Below are positions 18,475 through 26,761 of a stretch of DNA of 64,000 bases, one piece after another. The first letter of the stretch is position 1, and each line of letters begins with the position of its first letter. Source of the DNA: an uncultured Erythrobacter sp. (GTDB taxonomy: Bacteria > Pseudomonadota > Alphaproteobacteria > Sphingomonadales > Sphingomonadaceae). The DNA lies in NCBI GenBank assembly GCA_947498065.1, contig CANMIS010000002.1:1-64000 (forward strand), given 5' to 3'. A program made the position numbers and the translations under genes. Below the pieces are notes generated by a model. The model did not search any database and was not told where the DNA came from. It was given only the letters and a program-made list of their open reading frames with translations.

Positions 18475-19269
18475 ATGACAAATTTGCTGATCTTTGGGCT
18501 TGGCTACACCGCGAAACGCATAGCGGAGGAAATGCGAACGCGCGGGTGGCAAGTGGATGCCACGGGCAGCGCGGGCAGTGTGGCTTTTGCTGACCGCGAT
18601 GCTGTGAAAGCAGCGCTGGAGCGCGCAAGCCATGTGCTCTCTTCCGTCCCACCGGATCGCAAGGCCGGACTGGATCCTGTAATGGACAGCTATGGCCGCG
18701 ATTTTGGCAATGCTTGGTACGGTTACCTCTCCTCCACTGGCGTTTACGGCGATCAGCAGGGTGCATGGGTCGACGAAAGCACGCCGACGATTGCCGAAAC
18801 CGGCGCAGGCCGCCGCAATGCCCGCGCCGAAGCCGATGCTTTATGGATGAAGCTGGACGCGCGGGTGTTCCGCTTGCCCGGCATTTATGGGCCGGGTCGC
18901 AGCGCTTTGGACCGCGTGCGCGATGGCCGCGCACGCCGGATTGATATGCCGGATCAGGTCTTCAGCCGGGTGCATGTCGATGACATCGTTAGCGGCGTGG
19001 TGGCCTCGCTCACCAGCGACGCGCCAGCGGGGGCTTACAACCTTGCCGATGATCTGCCCGCAAGCGGCAATGCGGTGACCGAACATGCCTGCCAATTGCT
19101 CGGGAGTGAGCCTCCACCCTTGGAGAGTTTGGAGGAGGCAAACCTGTCAGAAATGGCGCGCGGATTTTACGCCGAGAACCGCCGGGTCGCGAATGGCAAG
19201 GCCAAGCGCGTGCTGGGATGGCAGCCGGAGTATCCAACCTATGTGGAGGGCATCCAAAGTCTTCTTTAA
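18475..19269 (+). CDS. NAD-dependent epimerase/dehydratase family protein, YeeZ-like
   Basis: This 264-residue extended-SDR protein has an N-terminal nucleotide fold (LLIFGLGYTAKRIAEEM), the segment YLSSTGVYGD and RLPGIYGPGRS. It resembles E. coli YeeZ; substrate unknown. The ATG at 18475 has AGGTGG 5 nt upstream and is preferred over the GTG at 18466. A palindromic REP-like element begins two bases after its stop codon. Confidence 0.82.
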   Translation: MTNLLIFGLGYTAKRIAEEMRTRGWQVDATGSAGSVAFADRDAVKAALERASHVLSSVPPDRKAGLDPVMDSYGRDFGNAWYGYLSSTGVYGDQQGAWVDESTPTIAETGAGRRNARAEADALWMKLDARVFRLPGIYGPGRSALDRVRDGRARRIDMPDQVFSRVHVDDIVSGVVASLTSDAPAGAYNLADDLPASGNAVTEHACQLLGSEPPPLESLEEANLSEMARGFYAENRRVANGKAKRVLGWQPEYPTYVEGIQSLL

Positions 19270-19271
19270 CG

Positions 19272-19377
19272 CGTCATTGCGAGGAGCCTGAAGGGCGACG
19301 CGGCAATCCATCAACCGCCGCTGCACCAAACCGCAAAGCCAGGCGATGGATTGCTTCGCCTGCGGCTCGCAATGACG
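19272..19377. repeat. REP-like palindromic element
   Basis: The outer arms CGTCATTGCGAG (19272-19283) and CTCGCAATGACG (19366-19377) are perfect inverted repeats. Nested arms GCAATCCATC (19303-19312) and GATGGATTGC (19345-19354) are also perfect. The unit fills the gap between two convergent genes. The sequence resembles a repetitive extragenic palindrome that recurs in many proteobacterial genomes. Confidence 0.85.
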
Positions 19378-19381
19378 AAAA

Positions 19382-20281
19382 CTACTTCGTTTGTTTGGCC
19401 CTGAGCGCCAAGATCATGCCCACCACCGCCAGCACCATTCCGCCAGCGGTCAGCCACGTCCACTGATAGTCCTCGAACAGAGTCGAGATCAGCATCGCGA
19501 CCGAGATCGTGAGGATCGAATTGTAGGCAGCCCGCCCTGCCCCAATCTCGCGCACCAGATTGTAATGCAGCGGGAAAGTCACCACCGATCCGATAACCGC
19601 CAGATAGACGATGCCCAGCCAATATCCGGTGTCTGTCGGGAATGGCGGCGGGCCTGCGGTTAGCGCGGCAAAGCCAAGATCGAACACAGTTCCATACAGC
19701 ATTGCCCATGCGAGCAGGCTGACCATCGGCACTGCGCGGCCGGTTGGGTTCGCCTGGATCACATTGGCCACAGAGGCGGCCAGAATTCCAAACAACGCCA
19801 GCACAATGCCAAGCCCAACATTGCCTCCGACAACCCCAGCATCCGGATTTGCGCGCCATTCGTGCACGAGCAGGAACGAGACGCCGATGATCGCAATCAT
19901 ACTGCCCAGCACAAACCCGATCTGGACCTTCTCGCCAAGAAACAGCCTGCCAAACAAAGCGTTGGGCACCATCAGCAAACCAAACATCATCGCGACAATG
20001 CCAGAGGTGACGTAAAGCTCGGCGTGATAGACGAACAGGAAATTGCCGCTGAATTGGAAAATGCCGACAATCACGGCGAGCATATGCTCTGGCCGGGTTA
20101 GCTTCAGCCGCCGTTTCATCAGGAATGCGACCAGAAACAGAGCCGGGGTCGCCAGAGCAAAGCGGTAGAAAACCGACCATGCCGCGGGCACGCCGTCGAT
20201 CTGTCCGGTGATCACAAACCAAGTCGATCCCCAAATCGATCCGGTGAGAATAAACGGTAGGATGACACGCCAGCTCAGCAT
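19382..20281 (-). CDS. EamA/DMT-family transporter
   Basis: About 299 residues with ten hydrophobic segments arranged as two EamA repeats (SIWGSTWFVITGQIDGVPA at the start; GSVVTFPLHYNLVREIG in the second half). Such proteins export metabolites or amino acids; the substrate is unknown. The frame runs upstream into the threonine aldolase gene, so the ATG at 20281 (MLSWRVILPF) is chosen; a TTG at 20302 is possible. It lies 31 nt behind the aldolase on the same strand. Confidence 0.82.
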   Translation of the reverse strand: MLSWRVILPFILTGSIWGSTWFVITGQIDGVPAAWSVFYRFALATPALFLVAFLMKRRLKLTRPEHMLAVIVGIFQFSGNFLFVYHAELYVTSGIVAMMFGLLMVPNALFGRLFLGEKVQIGFVLGSMIAIIGVSFLLVHEWRANPDAGVVGGNVGLGIVLALFGILAASVANVIQANPTGRAVPMVSLLAWAMLYGTVFDLGFAALTAGPPPFPTDTGYWLGIVYLAVIGSVVTFPLHYNLVREIGAGRAAYNSILTISVAMLISTLFEDYQWTWLTAGGMVLAVVGMILALRAKQTK

Positions 20282-20312
20282 CGGCGTTTGGGTCGCGCTC
20301 AAGGGAATAGGC

Positions 20313-21332
20313 TCATAATGCAGCGATCGCTTTGGCCAGCGCGCTGGCATCATCATCGCCGGTGTTCCACGCGGTCACAAACCGGGCTGCGTCCGCGCCC
20401 CAGTCGTAGAAGGCAAAGTCCTGCGCGCGCAGCGCCTCTCGCTCGGCCTCCGTCAGTCGCACGAACAGCTCATTGGCCTCAACGGCGTGCATCAAGCGAT
20501 CACCGCAAGCCTCAGCGATTTCCGCCGCTGCCGCGTTCGCATGGCTCGCATTCGCCAGCCACAAATCGCCATCAAGCATCGCAAGAATTTGCGCCGCCAA
20601 ATAGCGGCCCTTGCATTGAAGATGCCCAGCCCGTTTGCGGCGATAGCGCACCAGATCGGCTTGGCTCTTGTCGAACAGCACCACGGCCTCTGCGCTCATG
20701 CCGCCGTTTTTGATGAAGCCAAAGGCCAGGCTATCAACCGGGCCGCATGCCGCCCGCGCGGCTTCCTGAGCCGAGCCGCCAGCAGTGGCCGCAGCATTGG
20801 CAAATCGCGCGCCGTCCATATGTAGGCCGAGCGTGCGCGCCGCCGCAAATTCTTTGAGCGCGGCGAGTTCTTCGCCGGAATAGACGCACCCATACTCACT
20901 CGCCTGCGTGATTGCGATGGCGTGGGCTTGTACCTGATGCACATCATCGCGGATCGGATCGATCAGAGCGGCGATGCCTTCCGGCGTCAGCTTCGCGCCT
21001 TCGCCGCCCGCCAGCATCAGCTTCGCACCGTGCAGGTAAAAGCCGGGCGCGCCGCCCTCGTCCACTTCGATATGCGCCTCTTCATGGCATACGACCCCGC
21101 CGTGGGGTGCGCACATGGTGGCCAGCGCCAGGCAGTTCGCAGCCGTGCCCGTGGCGATCCATTCCGCCACGCATTCGCGCCCAAACAGATCGCTAAAGCG
21201 CTCGTCCAGCTGCGCCGACAGGGCGTCGCCATCATAGGGGTTGTCAGCATGATCCGCCGCGCGCATCGCGTCCCACACATTGGGGTGGACCGGCGCGGCA
21301 TTGTCGGACAGGAAAGGCTTAAGGCTCGTCAT
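20313..21332 (-). CDS. ltaE: Threonine aldolase family protein
   Basis: This 339-residue fold-type I PLP enzyme has the family signature HMDGARFANA (171-180), and Lys208 in FGFIKNGG is the likely Schiff-base lysine. Low-specificity L-threonine aldolases split threonine or allo-threonine to glycine and acetaldehyde. The FIKNGG active-site context differs from the E. coli LtaE type, so a related beta-elimination or aldol specificity is possible. It is followed by a DMT transporter, which hints at amino-acid turnover and export. Confidence 0.85.
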   Translation of the reverse strand: MTSLKPFLSDNAAPVHPNVWDAMRAADHADNPYDGDALSAQLDERFSDLFGRECVAEWIATGTAANCLALATMCAPHGGVVCHEEAHIEVDEGGAPGFYLHGAKLMLAGGEGAKLTPEGIAALIDPIRDDVHQVQAHAIAITQASEYGCVYSGEELAALKEFAAARTLGLHMDGARFANAAATAGGSAQEAARAACGPVDSLAFGFIKNGGMSAEAVVLFDKSQADLVRYRRKRAGHLQCKGRYLAAQILAMLDGDLWLANASHANAAAAEIAEACGDRLMHAVEANELFVRLTEAEREALRAQDFAFYDWGADAARFVTAWNTGDDDASALAKAIAAL

Positions 21333-21384
21333 TACAAAGCGGCTTTAGTGCGAGCAGCGGTCTTGGCAAGAAGGAGCATGGCGA

Positions 21385-21690
21385 ATGACTGACATCACAG
21401 ATGATCTCACCATTGATCACCACGATACAGACACCGGCGGGAAGTATGTCGCTGAGCTAAAAGGCGAGTCCGCGACCGGATATCTTGAATGGGAGCCGCG
21501 CGGCGAAAATGTGCGCGTCGCCACCCATACGGTCGTTCCCCGCGCAATCGGCGGGCGCGGTGTGGCGGGCGAATTGGTGAAACGCTTGATCGCCGATGCG
21601 CGGGACCAAGGCTTTAAGATCGCACCCCAATGCTCCTATGTCGCCGCCAAGTTTGAGAAGAACCCCGATTGGAGTGACTTACTTGTGTAG
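21385..21690 (+). CDS. YjdJ-type GNAT acetyltransferase
   Basis: This 101-residue protein consists of a compact N-acetyltransferase fold of the Yjdj/Gcn5-like small family: beta strands around YVAELKGES and YLEWEPRG, the acetyl-CoA pocket VPRAIGGRGVAGELVKRLI and the closing CSYVAAKFEKNPDW. The substrate is unknown. It is divergent from ltaE, with 52 bp between the starts, and is followed by a large palindrome. Confidence 0.85.
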   Translation: MTDITDDLTIDHHDTDTGGKYVAELKGESATGYLEWEPRGENVRVATHTVVPRAIGGRGVAGELVKRLIADARDQGFKIAPQCSYVAAKFEKNPDWSDLLV

Positions 21691-21712
21691 CTTTGGCGTT
21701 TTAGCAAAGCGA

Positions 21713-21802
21713 GCCGGAGCCACCCGCGCCCTCCACCCTTCCACCCGGAGCCTACCGGGACACAATCCGGGTGGAAGGGTGGAGGGCGCGGGTGGCTCCG
21801 GC
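21713..21802. repeat. Perfect 37-bp inverted repeat (palindromic element, copy A)
   Basis: The left arm 21713-21749 and right arm 21766-21802 are perfectly complementary over 37 bp, with a 16-nt loop. The arms contain CCACCCGCGCCCTCCACCC and its complement. It fills the gap between the convergent GNAT and PH-domain genes. Nearly the same arms recur at 26646-26731, showing that this is a dispersed element and not a one-off terminator. Confidence 0.92.
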
Positions 21803-21810
21803 CATTAAGA

Positions 21811-23403
21811 CTAAGCACTCTCCAGCTCAGAAAAATCCTTGCTGACGATTGTTTCGAGCACGGCAGCGCGGACCTCGCGGGCCCGCTCCAGCGGCACGCC
21901 GGAGATCGAAAAACTGCCCCCTGCCAATCCAAAGTCCAAACTCGCATAGCCGCGTTTGCGAGCGATCGGGCCTTGGCTGATCTCGACCGAATGCAATTTC
22001 ACGCGGTTGGCGATCATGCTGCTGGGTGAAAACAGCCCGCTGACCGACATGAGCTGGCTTTCATCGAGCGCATGACGCTTAAACTGCCAGGAATAGAGCG
22101 CAGCAAAGGCGAACACCGCCGCCAACACCAGCGGGATCAGAACGAAATAGGGCGGCGCGAAAATCGCCACTGGTATAGAGATGAGCAGAAAAACGCCGCC
22201 ATCGATCAGCGCACCGTCAAAGCGGTATTTCTTCGCGGCCCGGTGCCATTCGGCATCCTCACTCGGCAGATGAAAACCGGAGGCCTCCACGATTGGCGCG
22301 ATCTCATCCAGCTGCGCGAATGGGGCAACATCGTGGTTCGATGCGCCTGCATCTTGAGCTAGGCTGATGAATTTGAGGCCATGCCAGCCGAACCGATAAC
22401 GGATGAAACGTGTGCCGATTTTAATACCCTGTACCCGGTGAACCGGCATTACGACGTCGGTCTTGGTCAGAAGGCCGCGCCGACGACGAAACCCGCGCGG
22501 CGTCTTCTCCAGCAGGAAATCCCATTCGCGCAAAGCCGTGCGGATCAGGCCAGTCGCAATCCCCAAGATGATCAACGAGAGGACAGCGATAACCCCGCCA
22601 ACGATCTGCGCGCTGCGGCCAAGGCTGGAGAGCGCATCGCTTTGCCCGATCAGACGCTCTTCCCAAGCCTCAAAATCCCACAGATCAAACGGCAGGAGGA
22701 ATTCAAATTGCTGGGTCAGGCCGAACAGGACGGCAACCACAGCGAGCGAGAAACTGAACAATCCGAAGATGAAAATGCGGCGCGGCCCCATTGTGAAGAG
22801 CGCCTCAGCGGATTCCTCCTGCGGGGTCACTTGCGCGGTCACTGCCTCGCTCGCGCCATCAACCGCTACCGGGGCAGTTTCAGCGGCGCGGCGTTCGCGC
22901 ACCACTTGGCGCAGTCTTTCGCCTTCGTCTTCAGTCAGGAAGGAAAGCGACAAATCCTCACCGCCGCCCGCGCCGGTTTCAAACTTGACCGAAACCAGAC
23001 CGAACAAGCGGGGCAGCAATTTCTGCTCCAGGCTGACGTCTTGAATGCGCTCAAACGGAACCGAACGCGCCGTGCGTGACACCAGTCCGCTTTCGACCCG
23101 AATGTCTTCAACGCCGACGGTGTAGGTCAGCTTGCGCCAGCGGATATAGCCCAGCGCAAAACTAACCGCGAAGATCAGCGCGGCCAGCCCCAGCGCGATA
23201 AGAATGGCGTAATTGCTGCTACTGCTGAAAATCACAAAGGCCGCCGGCAGAACCGCGTTCTTGAGCCCGCTTACTACGCCCAAGGCGACGCTGAGCGGGG
23301 CTGTGCGCTGAGGCACTATCCCTGCAGTTTGTGCATCTGCAGGCGCGGCGCTTGGCGCAGCTGCAGAAGCGCTGCTGGTGTCAGTGTTCACCTCGCCGCT
23401 CAC
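21811..23403 (-). CDS. Bacterial PH (bPH2) domain membrane protein, YdbT-like
   Basis: This 530-residue protein has several membrane segments and repeated bPH2 domains, each ending in a pattern such as RSVPFERIQDVSLEQ (first) and PVHRVQGIKIG (second). It resembles Bacillus YdbT. The start overlaps the preceding ydbS-like gene by four bases (ATGA), so the two are translated together and probably form a complex. YdbS/YdbT pairs have been linked to bacteriocin resistance in Bacillus; the role here is unknown. Confidence 0.82.
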   Translation of the reverse strand: MSGEVNTDTSSASAAAPSAAPADAQTAGIVPQRTAPLSVALGVVSGLKNAVLPAAFVIFSSSSNYAILIALGLAALIFAVSFALGYIRWRKLTYTVGVEDIRVESGLVSRTARSVPFERIQDVSLEQKLLPRLFGLVSVKFETGAGGGEDLSLSFLTEDEGERLRQVVRERRAAETAPVAVDGASEAVTAQVTPQEESAEALFTMGPRRIFIFGLFSFSLAVVAVLFGLTQQFEFLLPFDLWDFEAWEERLIGQSDALSSLGRSAQIVGGVIAVLSLIILGIATGLIRTALREWDFLLEKTPRGFRRRRGLLTKTDVVMPVHRVQGIKIGTRFIRYRFGWHGLKFISLAQDAGASNHDVAPFAQLDEIAPIVEASGFHLPSEDAEWHRAAKKYRFDGALIDGGVFLLISIPVAIFAPPYFVLIPLVLAAVFAFAALYSWQFKRHALDESQLMSVSGLFSPSSMIANRVKLHSVEISQGPIARKRGYASLDFGLAGGSFSISGVPLERAREVRAAVLETIVSKDFSELESA

Positions 23404-23954
23404 ATTGTGTCCCGCTTGATATGCGCGCGAATATCCTCGCGCATGTCGTCGGCCAGCGCCTTGTTGAGCCCCGGCAAATACACCGAGGCATTGTGGCTGC
23501 CCGCCGTGTGCACGGTGAGGGTCGCGAGATCGAAAAACCGCTCAATCGGGCCCTGATCCACATCAATATGCTGAACCCGGCCAAACGGCACGACCGTGTC
23601 AGAATTCCACAGGATCCCGCGCACCACGCGCAGCCGGTCGGCGCTCATATTGTATCCGCGCGCCTGAAAGCGGCGCATCGGTACGCGAATGATGAAGATG
23701 AGCGAGAGGACCAGCAAAACGCTCATCACAACGCCAGCCGGAATTGGCGTTTCCTCGACAATCACCGACTCAAACACCAGCCCGCCGATCAGCACGGGAA
23801 TGGCCGTCAACATGGCGGTCAAACGCAGGGCATGGACGTAATTCGTGTGCAGCTGAGTCAGCGCCGCGTCATCATGCGGAGAGACCTCTTGCGCGGCAGG
23901 ATTGGCGGCCGGTACAGATGTAGCAGGGGTCGGAATTGTGTCGGGTGTGTCCAT
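23400..23954 (-). CDS. Bacterial PH (bPH2) domain membrane protein, YdbS-like
   Basis: This 184-residue protein has two hydrophobic segments (about residues 48-85) and one bPH2 domain with VVPFGRVQHIDVDQGPIERFFD, the family hallmark. It pairs with the larger YdbT-like protein that follows with a four-base overlap. It lies 43 nt downstream of the acyl-CoA dehydrogenase on the same strand, perhaps within one transcript. Confidence 0.82.
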   Translation of the reverse strand: MDTPDTIPTPATSVPAANPAAQEVSPHDDAALTQLHTNYVHALRLTAMLTAIPVLIGGLVFESVIVEETPIPAGVVMSVLLVLSLIFIIRVPMRRFQARGYNMSADRLRVVRGILWNSDTVVPFGRVQHIDVDQGPIERFFDLATLTVHTAGSHNASVYLPGLNKALADDMREDIRAHIKRDTM

Positions 23955-23997
23955 AGTGCCTTAGATGCGCAGTACAGCCGCGCCGCACAAGTCCCAA

Positions 23998-25167
23998 TTA
24001 CGCCCTTTGATTGAATCGGCGGCCCACCATGGCGCTGGCGATATTGGTCTTTTGCACATCGATTGCGCCGCCCGCGATCCCCCAAGCATAGGCATCGCGC
24101 AGCCGCTGCTCCATCCCGTAATCCTTGTGATAGCCATAGCCGCCCATCACTTGCATGCCGAGCGCGGCGACATCGCGCACGATTTCATTGGCGTAGCATT
24201 TGGCGAGGCTGCTCTCATAAACGCTAGGCAGACCATCGGGATTGCTGGAGGCGTTTACTGCCGCGCGGTGGATCAGCAGACGCGCCGCATCGACCTTCAT
24301 CGCCATTTCAGCCAGCTTCATCTGTACGGCTTGAAAATCGACGATTGGTTTGCCGAAAGCCTCGCGCTCCTGCGTGTAGGCGAGCGCTTGCTCCAACGCA
24401 GCCGCCGCCACGCCCAAGCTCTGGGTCGCATTGCCGCAGCGCTCCAGCCCAAATGCGCTCATCAATTTGCCGAATCCGCCCGCGCCGATAATCACGTTTG
24501 CGCCCGGCACTTTCACATCTTCGATCGCATAATCGGCGGTCGGGATGCCGCGAAAACCCATAAGCTCCTCACGCTTGCCAAATTGCAGGCCTGGCATGTC
24601 TTTTTCGAGCAGGATCGCGCCGATCCCCTTCGCGCCCGGTTCATCGGTGAAGCGGCAATAGGTAACGTAATAGTCGGAATGCCCACCGCCGCTGGTCCAG
24701 CGTTTGTAGCCATTAACGACATAGCCGTTTCCGTCCGGGACGGCTTTGGTGGTGAGGTCCGTCAATGCCGTGCCTGCGTCCGGCTCGGACATCGAGACGG
24801 CGACAATCTTCTCGCCCTTGATCACCTCTGGCAGGATGCGCGCCTTCATCTCTGGCGAGCCAAACCGGTCAATCGTACGCACTGGCCCGGTCAGCGCCTC
24901 AAACACTGGAAAGGCAACCGCGTTGGAAACCTGCGCAAATTCCTCCAGCACTATCAGCGCCTCAATATGGCCGAGGCCCAGCCCGCCATATTCCTCCGGC
25001 AGATTGACGCCGAGGAACCCCATTTCGCCAAATGTCCGCAGCATCTCCGGCGGCACGGGATAGTCATTGGCCTCCATATCGCGCGCCAGCTCTGGCAATT
25101 CAGCGCGGGCGAATTTGCGCGCGGTTTCCTGAAGCTCGCGCTGCTGATCAGTCAGATTAAAGTCCAT
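23998..25167 (-). CDS. Acyl-CoA dehydrogenase
   Basis: This 389-residue FAD enzyme begins MDFNLTDQQRELQETARKF and shows the family FAD/substrate segments: SMSEPDAGTALTDL, KRWTSGGGHSDYY, QEREAFGKPIVDFQAVQ and MQVMGGYGYHKDYGMEQRLRD shortened here to the core GGYGYHKDYGME. It catalyses alpha,beta-desaturation of an acyl-CoA and would pass electrons to ETF (etfBA at 39825-41539). Chain length or branched-chain specificity is not evident. The frame extends upstream to 25578, but similarity begins at the ATG at 25167. Confidence 0.92.
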   Translation of the reverse strand: MDFNLTDQQRELQETARKFARAELPELARDMEANDYPVPPEMLRTFGEMGFLGVNLPEEYGGLGLGHIEALIVLEEFAQVSNAVAFPVFEALTGPVRTIDRFGSPEMKARILPEVIKGEKIVAVSMSEPDAGTALTDLTTKAVPDGNGYVVNGYKRWTSGGGHSDYYVTYCRFTDEPGAKGIGAILLEKDMPGLQFGKREELMGFRGIPTADYAIEDVKVPGANVIIGAGGFGKLMSAFGLERCGNATQSLGVAAAALEQALAYTQEREAFGKPIVDFQAVQMKLAEMAMKVDAARLLIHRAAVNASSNPDGLPSVYESSLAKCYANEIVRDVAALGMQVMGGYGYHKDYGMEQRLRDAYAWGIAGGAIDVQKTNIASAMVGRRFNQRA

Positions 25168-25309
25168 GGCTGTCCCCAAAGGCGGTGTTCGCGTTTGCCG
25201 CTTCCTAGCGCATGAGAGCGGGTCTTGCGCAAGGGAAGCCTCACAAAGACGCGGCCACCCAAAATAAATCTGTAGACGGCCATCCGCCTCCACCCCCATA
25301 GTCGGCTGC

Positions 25310-26062
25310 ATGAGCATTTCTGCAGATTTGAGCGGGCGCAATGCGCTGATCACTGGGGCATCGTCGGGTTTGGGCATGCGCTTTGGCCGGATATTGGCCG
25401 CCAGCGGCGCGAATGTTGCGCTTGGCGCGCGGCGCAAGGACCGGCTCGAGGCCTTGGCCAGCGAAATCGGCGATACTGCCACCCCGATCACGATGGATGT
25501 CGCGCGCGAGGCGGACATTGTCGCAGGGTTCGACGCGGCGGAAGCAGCGTTTGGCACTGTTGATACTGTCATCGCCAATGCCGGTATTGATGGTCAGGGC
25601 ATGGCGACCGAGCAGGCCGAAGATGAAATAGAACGCACGCTTTCAATTAACCTCAAAGGCGCGATCCTGACCGCGCGCGAGGGGGCAAAGCGTATGATTG
25701 ATGCGGGTGTGCCCAATGGCCGGATCGTGATGATCGCCTCCATCACAGCCTTTGAGCCATCGCCGGGCCTCGTCGCCTATTCCGCCAGCAAAGCAGGCGT
25801 CGTGCAGGCCGCGCGCAGCATGGCAAAGGAATGGGCGCGCACCGGCATTTGCGTGAACACAGTATCGCCCGGCTACATCCGCACCGATATCAACAACGAC
25901 TGGTTCGAAACCGATGCTGGCAAACGTCAGGTAAAACGTTTCCCAAAGCAGCGTCTGATGGGCGAAGAGGGCTTAGACCCGGTAATACTGATGCTCTGCT
26001 CAGACGCGGCGCAGTTTATCACCGGCGCGGATTTCGTCCTGGACGATGGGCAGGCGTTGTAG
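25310..26062 (+). CDS. SDR-family oxidoreductase
   Basis: This 250-residue classical short-chain dehydrogenase has the cofactor motif TGASSGLG (17-24), NAG (about 90), a catalytic Ser (IASIT) and YSASK (Tyr and Lys). The C-terminal ITGADFVLDDGQAL is typical. The substrate is unknown; it sits divergent from acyl-CoA dehydrogenase, so a 3-hydroxyacyl or related lipid substrate is possible. A hairpin-rich repeat follows its stop codon. Confidence 0.85.
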   Translation: MSISADLSGRNALITGASSGLGMRFGRILAASGANVALGARRKDRLEALASEIGDTATPITMDVAREADIVAGFDAAEAAFGTVDTVIANAGIDGQGMATEQAEDEIERTLSINLKGAILTAREGAKRMIDAGVPNGRIVMIASITAFEPSPGLVAYSASKAGVVQAARSMAKEWARTGICVNTVSPGYIRTDINNDWFETDAGKRQVKRFPKQRLMGEEGLDPVILMLCSDAAQFITGADFVLDDGQAL

Positions 26063-26125
26063 TTTTGCGCAGCGCATCCGCGCCGCGACATCCTCGCTCA
26101 TTGCGACCTTAGATCGCATCGCTGC
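26063..26125 (+). repeat. Modular hairpin repeat, copy 1
   Basis: Directly after the SDR stop codon the sequence reads TTTTGCGCAGCGCATCCGCG and continues through CATCCTCGCTCA and ATCGCTGCGGGCGG. The same blocks in the same order follow the stop codon of the DUF3035 gene at 34518, and a reverse copy lies at 26197-26275. Protein coding is not supported here. Confidence 0.65.
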
Positions 26126-26196
26126 GGGCGGCCAGTCGGCCTTGCGGTCGCCATGCGCCCGAGCTCCGCGACCACGCCACTTATCTTGAACTGGCC

Positions 26197-26275
26197 GACG
26201 CCGCAGGCGTCGCAAGCGCGACTGCGCGCCCGCAGACCCGTTAGGGTCGAGGACATCGCATCCCGGATGGGATGC
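26197..26275 (-). repeat. Modular hairpin repeat, copy 2 (inverted)
   Basis: Three perfect hairpins in a row: GACGCC/GGCGTC (26197-26211), GACCC/GGGTC (26235-26248) and GCATCCC/GGGATGC (26258-26275). Read on the minus strand, the connecting blocks TCCTCG, CTGCGGGCG and CGCGCTTGCGACGCC occur in the same order as in copy 3 at 34528-34620. Confidence 0.65.
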
Positions 26276-26295
26276 GGAACACAAATAAAAGAAAA

Positions 26296-26370
26296 TGGTG
26301 CCACGAGAGAGAATTGAACTCTCGGCCTCGTCATTACCAATGACGCGCTCTACCACTGAGCTACCGCGGC
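26296..26370 (-). tRNA. tRNA-Thr (anticodon GGT)
   Basis: A 75-nt cloverleaf on the minus strand with encoded CCA. The anticodon stem CGTCA/TGACG encloses loop TTGGTAA (anticodon GGT). The D arm is GCTCAGTGGTAGAGC and the T arm GAGAGTTCAATTCTCTC. The acceptor pairs include two G-U pairs. Confidence 0.96.
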
Positions 26371-26460
26371 GCCTGTTCAAGACGCGCGCCTATCGTTGGG
26401 TGCGGCGCCAATGTCAAGCGGCGCTTGAACCTGAGGCCCGATATCGGCAAGGCGTTTCGC

Positions 26461-26619
26461 ATGAGTGACACCAAAAGCAACAATCTGTCGCGCGACGAGC
26501 GTTTGGCCGCGAAATTGCGAGAGAATCTGCGCCGCCGCAAAGCGCAAGGACGCGATCTTGCCAACCCCGCGAGCGAATCGGGCGAAAGCAGGGTTTCCAA
26601 GGACGACGCCGGGGGCTAG
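26461..26619 (+). CDS. Small Arg/Lys-rich hypothetical protein
   Basis: A 52-residue protein beginning MSDTKSNNLSRDERLAAKLR and continuing with an Arg-rich ENLRRRKAQGR helix. It resembles a short conserved sphingomonad protein of unknown function. It precedes gpmA; the palindromic element copy B fills the space between them. The ATG at 26461 is chosen because similarity starts there; a longer frame begins at 26425. Confidence 0.65.
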   Translation: MSDTKSNNLSRDERLAAKLRENLRRRKAQGRDLANPASESGESRVSKDDAGG

Positions 26620-26645
26620 TGGGTTTGCATTAAATTTATGGGCAA

Positions 26646-26731
26646 CCGGAGCCACCCACTCCCTCCGCCCTTCCACCCGGATCGTATCCGAAAGTGTCCG
26701 GGTGGAAGGGCGGAGGGAGCGGGTGGCTCGG
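26646..26731. repeat. Near-perfect 35-bp inverted repeat (palindromic element, copy B)
   Basis: The left arm 26646-26681 and right arm 26697-26731 pair with one mismatch and one single-base indel; the loop is 15 nt. The arms match copy A (21713-21802) at nearly all positions, while the loop sequences differ. The right arm carries GGAGGGAGCGG directly before an in-frame GTG of the gpmA frame. Confidence 0.9.
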
Positions 26732-26761
26732 AACAGCAAAGCGGAAATCCGGAGAAACACC

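Noticed and set aside
25168..25578. N-terminal extension of the acyl-CoA dehydrogenase frame
   Set aside because: The extra 137 codons are antisense to the SDR gene and show no family similarity; the ATG at 25167 gives the standard length.
26465..26761. Long N-terminal extension of the gpmA frame to 26465
   Set aside because: It overlaps the small Arg-rich gene in another frame and reads through the whole palindromic element. No GpmA protein has such an extension.
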